Source: Adineta ricciae
Lineage: Eukaryota > Rotifera > Eurotatoria > Adinetida > Adinetidae
DNA: 64,000 nt
Assembly: GCA_905250025.1 (NCBI GenBank)
Contig: CAJNOJ010000017.1
Span: forward strand, 558,001 to 622,000
Direction of reading: 5' to 3'
This document shows, piece by piece, positions 48,670 to 59,743 of this stretch (position 1 is the first letter of the stretch; each line of letters starts with the position of its first letter). The notes beneath the pieces were generated by a model. It was not told the DNA's origin. It made no database searches and saw nothing but the letters and a program-made list of their open reading frames with translations. The translations under genes were made by a program, and so were the position numbers.

Positions 48670-51600
48670 TTATCTGACTAGACTGGTTTTTGTCACCATA
48701 CAAGCTATTTGAATGATAAATTCCAATCTATCATTATTGCAGCTACTATCATATTGTTTAATTGTCGCGAGGAGCCATTGATGATGTTCATCTGTAAGGT
48801 AATGTTCGGATGAAGTTACGATTGTTTGTACGAGTGAGAGAGCAAATTGAAATAATGATAAGGATTGAGATTGCATCAGTAGTAAGGATTGTTTGGATGG
48901 TGGAGTCCATTGAGTAGAATGTATCGTTGTGGGTGATAGAGTATTTGGATGTAAACACGATGAGCGAAGGCGTTTCGATGCATGCGGCTCGTCATTTTCA
49001 TCACTTGGTCGTTTATCAGTTGCTAGCTGTACAGTTGCATCCGTATTTGAAGTTTCAGCATCATCCGCAACTTGCATTTGTTCAGTGGACGTTAATTCGT
49101 TGGTTTCAGTCATTTCATCCACCATCGATGCTAAATAAACGAGAAAAATCTCACCAAAGTCGATAAAATGAAATGAACTGTTTACCATCATTATTTTTAA
49201 TTTTGAGAATTTGGGTTGAATTGACATGTTCTTTCATCCGATTAATTTCATTCAGTAAATCATTCAATTGTTGAACATATTCGTCCGATTTCATGTTCCA
49301 TTCGTAAATTTTCTTCTTATTCACTTCGAGTCTCTTCGTCATCAATTGATCTTTGCGATTGATAACCAATTGAATGTTTGCCTGTTGGAATGCTTGTAAA
49401 CATTTCTCTTGGAATGTTTTATTTTCATCGTCATCATCACGCTTTTCATTGATTAATACAGGCCAAATCTGTTCGAAAATATCTTTGATATTCTTAACTG
49501 TACAATTTGAACCTTTTAATACATGTGTACGTTGTTCATCTAATAATTTCTTTTTCCATAGTTCACTGATTAAATTAGTCGAACGATTGTTACGTACACG
49601 ACGTTCAAACAGATAACGAAATGGTAATGTACGTGTAAATGGATATCCGAATGGAAAGGTATGATTCTGTTCGAGAAATGCTAAGGTTTTTGACGAAAGT
49701 ATGGGTAATCGTGAACAAAATATGAGAACTTTCGTTGTATTCGGCGATTGACTAAGGAAACACTTTTCAATCCAGATTTGAAAGATTTGAGGTGTTAAAT
49801 GACCTAGTTCGTTGTAAGCATTTCGTTCATCAGTGAGAGTTTCGTCACGAAGTGAATTTGGAAAGATGAAGAATGGATCAGTTGATTGTCCGTCATTGGA
49901 AAAAGCATAAATAACAGATACTTTAGGTGTTAGATTCATTGGACGTAATTCATTCCACTCTGGTAATTGTAATATAGTCGATTTTTTGGTTAGAGAAAAT
50001 TCAAATGTATCAATTGTCCATAATTGAGCCTAAAATAGTGAAAGTTCGATTTAGTTCTAATCAAAGAACACTTTACTTTTTCGCAATCGATATCTTTATT
50101 GAATAGGTATTGCTCGAAATCTTCATGCCATTGTTTATCATCAATAATCGATTCGTTGTCCAATTGAATTCGGTGGATATCTTCGAAAGCTCGCCAGAAT
50201 ATTCCCGGCGATTGCTGATCACAACTTCGGATTGAACCCATATTGTTGCTTCCACAGATATTCATCGAACGCTTACGTGTAAATATACCAGTTAGCTGGT
50301 AAATCTCTCGAAGAAACAGTTGTTTAGTGCACGGCCAAAAATATAACGATTTCAAATGACGTAGCCAATCGATAGTCGATTTCGATTGCATAAACGTATT
50401 CAGCTGCACGAGATGAGCACCAGTTATGCACGAGGAATCCATTTTGTATGACAAACAATATTTGAAGTAATCTAATTTCATTCCACCAAGATGTTTGCTT
50501 GCACGTGATATGGAGATACGTCGATTGATGATGTAGGAGAGGATTTCCTCTGGTTTACAATCCACAGGTGGATCAGACATCATGTTGTTTGCTGTTGATG
50601 TTGTTACTGGGGATAGTTTTGCTTTGCTACCTAGATGGCAGAGACATCAAGTGAACGAAAGTGCTCATGTTACAAAGGTCTTGCCTGCTTTTGTAAAGAT
50701 CTTCTTCTTTTTCTTTTTAGGCAAAGAGTTTTGCACCGATGGTTGTAGCGATTGTACATATGCTTGATCATTTGTTTTCCATAAAATCGTTTGACTGAAT
50801 AATTTGCATAACTGATCGTCCTGTTTGAGTGTTCGAAGTGTGAACCACAAGAGATAAACGATATATTGCAGATTTGCAGCTGATCTCAAGAACATTTTGT
50901 TGATGCGATTCGCTCTCGACCATAGTTTATCGAATAAAGTAAAAATTGGTACTAAGACATATGTATTGTATGCATCGACATCGGTTGTCATCAATTGCAC
51001 ACTGGCATTTTCACATGCTCGTTGAAAGTCTAATGTGATAAGAGTTGTACGTGGATCGATGATCAAGGCACTTGAAAACAAACAGAAAATCTTTGGGAAT
51101 TTTCAATAATTAAACAAAGTTTTACCTATTCTTGATTAGTTGTGACGATGAAAGAAATTCGTCCAACCACTGTTGAATATGTTCACATGTTAAATCTCCA
51201 TTATTTGATTCAATAATTCGTGTACATGGTGATGATGCTGTATTGACTTTCATATGCCGTCCTGGCTTGTAAATGATCATTTGATTCGAGTACTTTCCAC
51301 TGGGTGTCATGGCGAAAATGCAGTGCAAACGAGATGCTGTCGTTCTCTTGGTATTGATAGACACACGTGTGACATCGTTGTCCAATGTTGAAATTTCTGG
51401 GATTAATGTTGAGCCACTGATCGGCACGAGCATGGAAATTGAGAAAAGAAACCAGACTTGTTCGATACTGTCTAGTGACTGAGTAAATTCCAATGGTTTC
51501 GTTGTAGGTGACAATTTGCATAGCTGAGTTGCTGAGTGGTATGTCGAATATTGTAAGGAATTGACAGGAAAATCTCGTTTATTCTCATCATTTAAGACTA

Positions 51601-51916
51601 ACCATCGTGTAAAGTAATGTAAGCTTATCGTTGGTGAATAGTAACGTTTGAATGATGTGTATAAGATTGATATTGGATCAATACAACCCTGTTTACGAAG
51701 ATTTAATGCCAATGAACGACTTTGTGACCAGAGTACTTCATCAATACCTAAAGATTGAATAGGTGGAGGGCATGATTGATGTGTGTATTTCTCGAATAAA
51801 TTTGTTGGCAGTGGGGAAGGCATTTCCGACCAGTTGATTCTAGATGAGAGATGAAAAGATTTTGCTTTCGATTTCAACGCAGGTTTTTCAATATACTCTG
51901 ACGAATTCGTAGGCAT
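48670..51916 (-). CDS. Protein with two tandem degenerate pogo-like transposase (HTH plus DDE) modules
   Basis: Five exons: 51126-51916, 50685-51070, 50077-50630, 49186-50029 and 48670-49130; 1011 residues from the Met at 51916. Module 1 has an HTH-like stretch (DPISILYTSFKRYYSPTISL), then a DDE-like core from about residue 185 (ASRLHCIFAMTPSGKYSNQM, DLTCEHIQQWLDEFL, ALIIDPRTTLITLDF). Module 2 repeats the order: EEILSYIINRRISISRASKH, WTIDTFEFSL, SVIYAFSNDGQ, LTPQIFQIWIEKCFL, then KVLIFCSRLPILSSKTLAF, where the usual Asp after the hydrophobic strand is lost. A Lys-rich linker (LPKKKKKKIF) and an acidic, NLS-like segment (HASKRLRSS) suggest a nuclear protein. Several introns, long open frames and lost catalytic residues point to a domesticated gene. 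A 5' UTR exon with donor near 52114 is likely; the start is uncertain. Confidence 0.62.
50631..50684 (-). other. GC-AG intron in the tandem-DDE gene
   Basis: The donor GCAAGA after AAAGCAG and the acceptor CATCTAG join FTKAG to SKAKLSPV in frame, and only this join links the two modules. The full gene then sums to whole codons. Confidence 0.6.
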
Positions 51917-52202
51917 TCTTTCGTTTGAAAATTCCAATGAATCTTCGTCTTTGTTTGTCAACAAGAGAAAAATCAAAATGATAATAATCTTTCCTTTTAT
52001 TTCAAATAAATGAATGAATGAATGAAACCAAAGCGAACAAATGATTTGTTCGAAAGAGAACAAATAAAGTCTTGAATAGATGTCGTCTACTCCAGACTCG
52101 TTCTTACTCGCGGTCGGTTTTAATTCGAAAGGAAGTTGTCATAGAAATCGTCGTGTAGAAAAAATGGTTATTTCTAAGATTATTTCATATTCAAGTTAGA
52201 CA
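51917..52202. promoter_or_regulatory. Probable divergent promoter between the tandem-DDE gene and DNAL4
   Basis: The two start codons face away from each other across less than 300 bp, including a probable 5' UTR intron of the DDE gene (donor GAGTAAG near 52114). No other gene fits between them. Confidence 0.45.
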
Positions 52203-52749
52203 ATGGCTACAGACGCTGCTGATGGAGAAACTCAACAAAAAGAAGAAACAAAACGACACACCTATCCACTCATTCGTGTATGATAGACTGAACGTATGTT
52301 CGCATAGTATAAGTATCTGTTTAGACGAGTGATATGAACGAAGAAGTGAAAACCGAATGTATGGAATTGTGTGTGACAGCATGTGAAAAGTTTTCACAAA
52401 ACAACGAAGTTTGTTTGATGAATACGGACATGTTTACATTGGTGATCATTGTGATTTATTTTTAGAACGCTGCACGCATGATCAAAGAGACAATGGTTAG
52501 TCTGAAAAAGGAAAGGAAATGTTTGAGATTTGATTGAGAGAGATTTTGTTTCTAGGATAAGAAATTTGGGCCCACTTGGCAGTGCATTGTCGGCGAAGGA
52601 TATGGGTGAGTTGTAAACAAGATAGATTCACGAGGCATTTGAGGAATAATTCTTGTTTATTTAGATTTTTCATTGAACATCAAGTCAAATCACTTTTATA
52701 TATGTTCTTTGGTGGTACAACGGCCATCATAGTATGGAAATGTGCTTAA
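52203..52749 (+). CDS. DNAL4: Axonemal dynein light chain 4
   Basis: Five exons: 52203-52277, 52325-52408, 52466-52495, 52556-52605 and 52665-52749; 107 residues (human 105). Sequence landmarks: TYPLIRTSDM, CMELCVTACEKFSQNNE, NAARMIKETMDKKFGPTWQC, VGEGYGFFIEHQVKSLLYMF and FGGTTAIIVWKCA, nearly colinear with human DNAL4. It is a light chain of the LC8-like fold in axonemal outer-arm or inner-arm dynein, expected in the cilia of the wheel organ and other ciliated tissue. All introns are 30-60 bp GT-AG. Confidence 0.93.
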
Positions 52750-52897
52750 AAGACTTGTATTTCTTTTTCTTTTACAAGAATTTTCTCTTGTACAAGATGA
52801 AATGAACATTCTTGAGAGTTTCAAATAAACTAATCAATCGATTTCTAGCTGAATGCAACACGCGCTTATTTTTACTAATTTATTTCTTAATTTACTC

Positions 52898-53227
52898 ATG
52901 TCAAAATCTCCATCGAAATTTGATCCATGCGATCTTCGGTCAAATAAATTCGCTCGAATGCTGTCCAAACCGATAGGAGATCAGATCTTGGATAAAATAC
53001 CAGGTATAGGCATGCATACTTCTGAAAAACTTCAAAAAACGAAACGAATGACAAAAGCCGAAGATTTATTAAGAGAATTTGCTCATACATTCCGATCGAA
53101 TGACGAAGAGTTTCGTCTATGGCTGATGAAAGACTATGCATTGCCTGAATATCGAGCGACAGAATGCACAATTGCATTAATCGATTATATTGCTCAGGCG
53201 AAGAAGAACTGCTGGCCATTACCATAG
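52898..53227 (+). CDS. Barrier-to-autointegration-factor-like protein (diverged BANF)
   Basis: 109 residues from the Met at 52898 (MSKSPSKFDPCDLRSNKFA). Key BAF features: KPIGDQILDKIPGIGMHTSE, equivalent to the GEKPVGSLAGIGEVLGKKL helix-hairpin-helix that binds DNA, then DEEFRLWLMKDY, matching DEDLFREWLKD. BAF bridges DNA and LEM proteins at the nuclear envelope and blocks self-integration of mobile DNA. The protein is more diverged than typical metazoan BAF (89 residues) and has an extended N-terminus, so it may be a paralogue. An in-frame Met at 52853 follows TTTCTAG and would add a hydrophobic 15 residues; I prefer 52898. Confidence 0.72.
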   Translation: MSKSPSKFDPCDLRSNKFARMLSKPIGDQILDKIPGIGMHTSEKLQKTKRMTKAEDLLREFAHTFRSNDEEFRLWLMKDYALPEYRATECTIALIDYIAQAKKNCWPLP

Positions 53228-53349
53228 ATTTTCCTTGCGAATAAACATTGATTGTAACAAAATATAAACACATAACAGCACGTTCGTTACCATGTCTCTG
53301 AAAAAGTATCAGTTGTAAAAACATATGTTCGTCAAAAGAATAGGAATCG

Positions 53350-55053
53350 ATGAGAAGACAATCCAGTTTAGTATATCGACGAATTCAAATAATGTGGATC
53401 GTCGCAATAATTCTCATTAATTGTATCACAACGATTGAAATGAATAAGCGGTTGTATTCAACTAAATTAAAACTATTTGAAAATAATACAATTGTGTATG
53501 CACCTGTGAATGTTAGTCTATTGAAAGCTATCGTGATATAACCAACATCTGGTTCGGATGCAGTCAAATTGAAATCTCTTAATGCAAATGCAATTATTCG
53601 TTTGGATGTACATGGTTAACTTTATATTCAATCGCCAGTATTATCTCGGTTGTTTAACGATGAGAGATGCTTTCAAATCGAACCGGAATCACGAATTCAA
53701 TTTGTTTACACATCGAATAACGAAAATACGAATGCAGCAGCTCGGCAAAGCCTGTGCAATTATTTCGAACAAAACGAATATGTTCTTTTTAAAAAAATTA
53801 GTGTTATCTTCATCAATCGATCCTTGTCAAACACGTCGAGTAAGATGTAGAAATGCAGCGGTCTATATCAAACCCTAGCTAAAGGACAGACAAAATGTAT
53901 TTGGCCAGATAATGTTATCGGCACTGATTGTAAACATGGTAAACCTGTTTGCTTTTACTCATCGAATATGATCATTTTTCAGTCCTAGTCGATATTCGAT
54001 GTTCTAACCAGATTTGTATCAATCAAGCTATTTATTGTTCTAGCAATAAACCAGTCATGTCTATGCCAATTGGACACATGCAGTCGAGATTGTTCAGTCA
54101 GATGTGGCGAATCATACATTCAACCAAATATCTCTACAGATCGTATAATAAATGGTGAAATAGCTGTGAGAAATTCTTGGCCTTATATTGTTTATGTACA
54201 AATTGGCACGCAAGGTTGGTATGGTGGAAGTTTAATCGATGCATTGAGTGTTCTAATAGCTGCGCATTGTACATACGTCGGAGACACTCGGGAATTTACT
54301 TTGTGGTTCGATGTACATAAGTTAGACGAGCGTGGAAATGAAATGAATCAAGGTATTGTTGAAAAACGTTCTGTTCAACATATATTCAATCATCCGAACT
54401 ATCGAATTCGTTCATTGAAAACTTGTCAACATGATTTAGCAATTCTACGTCTTTCACGTTCAGTGCACGAAACAGCTTTTATTCGATATCTATGTCTTGT
54501 ATCAGATATTCTTCATGTGTCAGATGCTCAATTGAATGATCAAGTAGAAATCATCGGTTGGAGTTATATAAACAAAAGACTATCGAACGGGACATTTCTT
54601 CGTCAAACGATTTCAAAACAGATTCATGCCAAGGAAATTCTGGTGGTCCTTTGTTGATCCAACGCAAACATCGATGGGATGTATCAGATAGTGTTTTTAC
54701 GAAAAACAAATATAAACTTTATTGAGATGCAATAATATGCGCATTCATTGTGATTTATGGAGTAAATAGCAAAAATAAGGAATGATATTTTCCACATAGA
54801 ACGAACATTAATCAAATATTCAAAGCTCGTGTAAAGTTTTTTCGATGATATGTCAAACTGACAAAGGATTTAGCTTGGTCAGGTATGCTTATCTGTTTTG
54901 TAGAACAAGAACTAAGATCATTATACATATTTTAAGGTATGCTGTAGGTTAAGTTTCGTTCGGCTCCTCCGGATGTTCTAAACAAGGCTCAGCCGGTGTT
55001 TACACTCGCCTCTCTACATATTCCAAATGGATATTTGAACATATGTTGCCGTG
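53350..55053 (+). pseudogene. Broken trypsin-like serine protease
   Basis: A signal-anchor-like start (MRRQSSLVYRRIQIMWIVAI) is followed by frames that break near 53540, 53640, 53850 and 53960-54070. The protease domain is open at 54070-54657: RIINGEIAVRNSWPYIVYV, LIAAHC (catalytic His), HDLAILRLSRSV (catalytic Asp). Around 54620 the frame shifts; the Ser motif is in another frame as DSCQGNSGGPLL, with Asn in place of the Asp that normally precedes Ser. The end (GSSGCSKQGSAGVYTRLSTY then SKWIFEHMLP) lies about 300 bp further on after AT-rich DNA. Introns might explain some gaps but not the stops, so it is a pseudogene. Confidence 0.7.
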
Positions 55054-55591
55054 ATCAGCGGTCATATATGGGTGTGAAAATATGTATACGAATATAGAAA
55101 CACTCTCACAGAAACATATGTATTTTTCAGAGAAAAAAGAGAGTACAAACGAGTTTCAATAAAGATGATGCACAACAAAAGACTATTGAGAAAAAAAACC
55201 ACAGAAGTGAACCAATTAGAACTAGGAGAGAATAAACCGGCAAGAAAAGAAAGCCAAACAAATCAACGAAAAAAAAACCAAATGAGGACGAAATTTTCCA
55301 TCGAGTTTCCATATGCTTGAGTTAAACAATCAAGAAAGATATCACAGAAAGAGAGACAAACGCAACAAGAAGAAAACGAACAACAATGACAATACAATAT
55401 GTATATTTATGTATATAAGTTTATATAGTTACGGAAAAGGAAATGAACAAAATAAAAAGAAAGTCAGTTGTCCATCTTTCTTCATCTATTCAAACCTTTT
55501 ATGACTAATGACTTTTTCACAACTGATGAGAAGACTTCGAAAGAGAGCAAATTTTATGTACAGCGTCTGCAAAATAGCGTTTCCATCTGCC
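55054..55591. other. Spacer and RXR 3' UTR
   Basis: A-rich DNA; no coding potential seen. Confidence 0.4.
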
Positions 55592-57215
55592 TTAAAGTTG
55601 GCGATTGCGGATCATGTGGATGATTTCGGAATCGGCTGATCGAGCTGCTCCAGCGAAAAATAAATTTTCAATACCCTTAATGCACCAACCACGTATCGGT
55701 GGCATTCGAAGAAGTAATTTAGCAAAACGCGCCACATCATCACTATGAACCTTCTTACAGTATGTTGCTAAAGACATACACACTTTTTCGCGTAGTTCTG
55801 ATACACGGCCCGTGTCGACGACATCTTTGGCGTCTAAAACGTACGAACATTTATTTATAGCTTATATTAACTTTCTCAGAGCAAACCTGGATCAAAAAGA
55901 AATATAGCCTTGATGCACGTTATTTCGACTTTATCGACGTTCAGTTCACGCATAATCGTGACAACATCATGATAAAGGCGTGTGATGAAAAATTGAAGAG
56001 ATTGGTCGACAGCTGTATGTGGTCGAACGTAAGAACCATCCTATATAAATAATATATAGTTGGAGAACGATTGCATATGAAATAACAAACCGAAAGGATC
56101 AAGCCACAATCTGGCGCCATGATAGATCTGTACGCAAGCGAACAGCAGAGGATATCTCTCCAGGAAGCCCTGACTAATGCCACTTGGTCATCAAGTGATA
56201 AGGTAGAAAAATGAGGCACACGTTTGGCCCAATCAGTTAATTGTGCTAGTTGAGAATTGGTTGTTGACAAGAGCCGATCATATGAACAGTCTTCTTCATG
56301 AAATGATTCTATTTTCGGTTCGACAGATAATTCGGCAGCAATCAATTTTTCAATTAACATTTCGTCATCAGAATGGGAACTCGAAGAGCCAAAACCCGTA
56401 TTCGTATTTGTACTGCTACTAAGGCTTGCATTTGGTGACGATGGTGAATCACCGTCGCCACTCATACCCGATTTTTGTCGTTCTTCTTGAACAGCTGAAT
56501 AAGAAACGCATAGAAAATAGTTCTGATGTCAAAACATCATCTTACCTTCTTTTTTCATGCCAACATTGACGCATTTTTGATAGCGACAATATTGACATCG
56601 ATTACGTTGTCGTTTATCAATGATACACTCGCGATTATCTCGGCATGTATATGTTAAATCCTTTCGAACAGTACGTTTAAAAAATCCTTTGCAGCCTTCA
56701 CAGCTAAGTATCGAAGAATGAATTATTTGCGGTTGAATGGTTTTCTTCATACAAAATTAACATACCTATGCACACCGTAATGCTTGCCTGATGCCTTATC
56801 ACCGCAAATAGCGCAAGCATATTTAGATGCAGGATTTAAATTCATTCCAGCACTTGATGTAGCCGTTGGTGTCGAACTTGTTGACGAATTTGAATTACCA
56901 CCAATGCCTCCAAATTGTCCGCCGGATGACATCGGCACTACAATCCGGAAAAACAAGAAAAGACTTTTTTACTTCACAAAGCATAATTCTCTACCTGGAC
57001 TCAATGATGAAGGCGAATCCCCACCCGACCCACTCGAATAATTCGAGTTGCCACTTGTAATCTGTATAGTTCCGTTTTGAAGTTGGCTCCCAACATCCAT
57101 CGGTGGGGAGAACGCTCCGTTATCACCATAACTAAAACCTATTAAAAAGACGAGACCGATCGGTAGATTAATGCGTCTTCTACGTTAAAAACTCTTTATT
57201 ACTTGATTCCGACAT
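55592..57215 (-). CDS. RXR: Retinoid X receptor / ultraspiracle-type nuclear receptor (NR2B)
   Basis: Seven exons: 57203-57215, 56995-57138, 56766-56937, 56546-56703, 56091-56494, 55887-56040 and 55592-55833; 428 residues. The A/B region is Ser/Gly-rich. The DNA-binding domain is full: [20 protein letters not shown] with the P-box [20 protein letters not shown] and [19 protein letters not shown]. The hinge is Ser-rich; the ligand domain starts [15 protein letters not shown] and has [20 protein letters not shown] and ALREKV-like [17 protein letters not shown]. The C-terminus reads [16 protein letters not shown] and lacks the FLMEML-type AF-2 helix. RXR forms homodimers and dimers with other nuclear receptors on DR elements. 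The intron after GVH is at the position usual for RXR. Confidence 0.92.
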
Positions 57216-57344
57216 TAGTTTAATTCATCAGTTGAGCAGAAAAATCAATAGGGACTATCTAAAAAAAGCGAATCACAATTAGAAAAAGCTTTGTTCCCAA
57301 ATCATTGCGAGGAAAAAAAAAGCAATGCAATATTCGTTTTGTTT

Positions 57345-58010
57345 CTAATAATTCGATGTTGTAGGAATGTCTTTCATCAAAGCAACGCCAGATGATGTTC
57401 CAAGACGCGTGGCACCGGCTTGAATCAGCTCCTTCGCAAAACTACTGTCTCGTATACCACCAGATGCTTTGACTTGCACATGCTTCGGTGAATATTGCCG
57501 TAATAATTTAATGTCATCCAACGTCGCACCGCCGGTTGAAAATCCCGTTGAAGTTTTTATAAAATCCGCACCGGCATCGCCAACGATTTGACATAGCTTC
57601 TGCTTTTCAACTTCATTCAACAAGCATGTTTCGATAATAACTTTTAAAAGCTTGTTTTCACCGGATGAATGAACCAGTTTAGCCAATTGTTCGATTTCAT
57701 TCTGTACGTATTCGAAATTGCCGTCTTTGACTTTGCCAATATTAATAACCATGTCGATCTCTTGGGCACCATCGCTTAAAGCTTGTTGACATTCAAATAT
57801 CTTTGTTTGCGTACTTGTTACTCCCAGAGGAAATCCAATGACGGTACAAACACGTACCGAATACTTGTCGGCAGCATACTTCACATGACAAGGCTGGATA
57901 CAAACTGTTGCAAATTTATGTTCGGTTGCCTCTGCACATAGTTGATCAATTTGCTTTAACGTCGCTTCGGGTTTTAACAAAGTATGATCAATGTAAGCAC
58001 TTGTCAACAT
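57345..58010 (-). CDS. deoC: Deoxyribose-phosphate aldolase, bacterial type
   Basis: A 221-residue, intron-free class I aldolase that splits 2-deoxyribose-5-phosphate into glyceraldehyde-3-phosphate and acetaldehyde (deoxynucleoside breakdown). Conserved blocks: YIDHTLLKPEAT, VCTVIGFPLGVTSTQTK, EIDMVINIGKVKDG with Asp86, KVIIETCLL, ADFIKTSTGFSTGGAT with the Schiff-base Lys152, and VKASGGIR with Lys181. Length and motifs fit short bacterial DeoC of the Bacillus type, not the longer animal DERA (about 318 residues). It stands between an animal RXR gene and animal MOCOS with ordinary AT-rich flanks, so it is not a contaminating contig. Most likely acquired by horizontal transfer; intact and probably functional. 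Confidence 0.9.
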   Translation of the reverse strand: MLTSAYIDHTLLKPEATLKQIDQLCAEATEHKFATVCIQPCHVKYAADKYSVRVCTVIGFPLGVTSTQTKIFECQQALSDGAQEIDMVINIGKVKDGNFEYVQNEIEQLAKLVHSSGENKLLKVIIETCLLNEVEKQKLCQIVGDAGADFIKTSTGFSTGGATLDDIKLLRQYSPKHVQVKASGGIRDSSFAKELIQAGATRLGTSSGVALMKDIPTTSNY

Positions 58011-59743
58011 AATTACTTACTTTAATTCTCTTCTCTACCTTTTTTTCTTTGGAATTACTTGACTGACTTTCCTTTGAAGGTCAACAAGGACAACATTTTT
58101 CATTGGTAGATCTTTTCCTACCAATAGATATATATTTAGAGATTTGTGTGCAACGGTAGAGGACGCTTAAGAAAGACAAAATTCTCATGACATGTTTCTA
58201 GCAATATTCAACAAGAAATAGGCGATAAGAAGACTTTTTTCGTGGATAGAAATCAATACTATGCGCTGACACAGGTAACACTAGCAGAAAACCAATCAAA
58301 TAAATCCATAAAGTTCATATTCACTTTTCGTTTAACAGCAGACACAGATAAGTTCTTGTTATTATGTTTAAAAATAAGTCGCCCAGTACTTACCTTGAAC
58401 ATCGACTTTCTACTCTGTAATTAGTGTTCCATGAAGTTTGCATATCAGAAGCGCAGAAGAGAAATATGAATAACTGATTGTAATACTACGAGATACTGCG
58501 ACTATTTCATTTATAAAACATTAATCATTACTGGAGCAACTCAAGACGGGATTTCATATGTCGAGAATGTAATCAACGATGTCTTTAATAAGAAAACTCA
58601 CGAGCATTCATTATATATTCACCTGTCAGTAGCATTGAAGAAAAGGCGCTTTTCCTCCGATATAACACTACGGGAGAAAAGAAGCTTTTCTCATATGTAA
58701 ATTCATCATAATAGTTGATCGGATAAACGCTGTAAGTACAACATACAACGGTAATTGTGCTGCGAAGAAAAAAAGAAAGAAAGAAAAATGTCATATTTCC
58801 TATTCAACTTCCTTATATCATATGGCTATTAGCGTTTCTTTGTTTAAAGTTATCAAGAAACAATGAACTAACCAATGAAATGACTTCCTTTCCTATCTGA
58901 AGAGTAAACGACCGCTGACGTTGTCCTTTAAATCTTATAATTATTTGACACATAGATAAGAAATATAGAACAAAGTGCCAACTTAAACATGCTCATCGCG
59001 CAGAAGTGATGCATAAAACTTACATCAAGGATTACCTTCTAAAGTGTACAATTATGAATTGTGATGTCTGGAAAATTTGTGCTTATAAATGCAATATTAA
59101 ATAACCTGATCCCGCAGGTCAAATTTAACAAATGAAAATTCTGAAACATGAGAAAATATTTCTAAAAGCAAAGATTGTTGCGATTGGTTCTCATTGACAT
59201 GTTCTGTGTCGTGTTGATGGCTTTATTAATACCGATTTATTTCTAGTTACATCGATAATTTCAAGTTATTAATATCAAACAAATGAAATTAATTGTCGAA
59301 GTAGATTATCAAGATAAATGTCAGTTTTCATCTTCTAATGATCATGATTATCATGAAATACGCTTCTATATAATAACTAGTTTAGTCAATGTGATATTAA
59401 TTCTTTAAAACTTCATTAGGACTGAACTTGCGGGCAAATGATGAACGTGCTCAATTGCCGAGCAAAGCCTCAGTACTTAGTTAACAAAGCTTATATCAAT
59501 ACCAACGGGTGTAGATAGCCAACAAACACACATGTTTCCAAGGACCTTTTCAATAGCGTCTTCGATGATAGTGTCCTCTGTATGTCAATATTTTCAATAA
59601 TGATTCATGAATCATCGATAAAAATCACTTTCTCATGTATTTTTCTTATCGTTCGTCACTTCGAACGAGATAAATAAGCGTAAAAGGTAGATCTGCTATC
59701 ACATTATAGAAGGAGAAAGATAAGTAAAGTTAAACTTCATACG
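58011..59743. other. Spacer between deoC and MOCOS, no gene seen
   Basis: AT-rich; frames of at most about 70 codons without recognisable similarity. Must hold the promoters of the divergent deoC and MOCOS genes. Confidence 0.45.

Noticed and set aside
49374..49616. + strand ORFs in the tandem-DDE region (also near 48927-49166)
   Set aside because: Shadows of the minus-strand coding exons.
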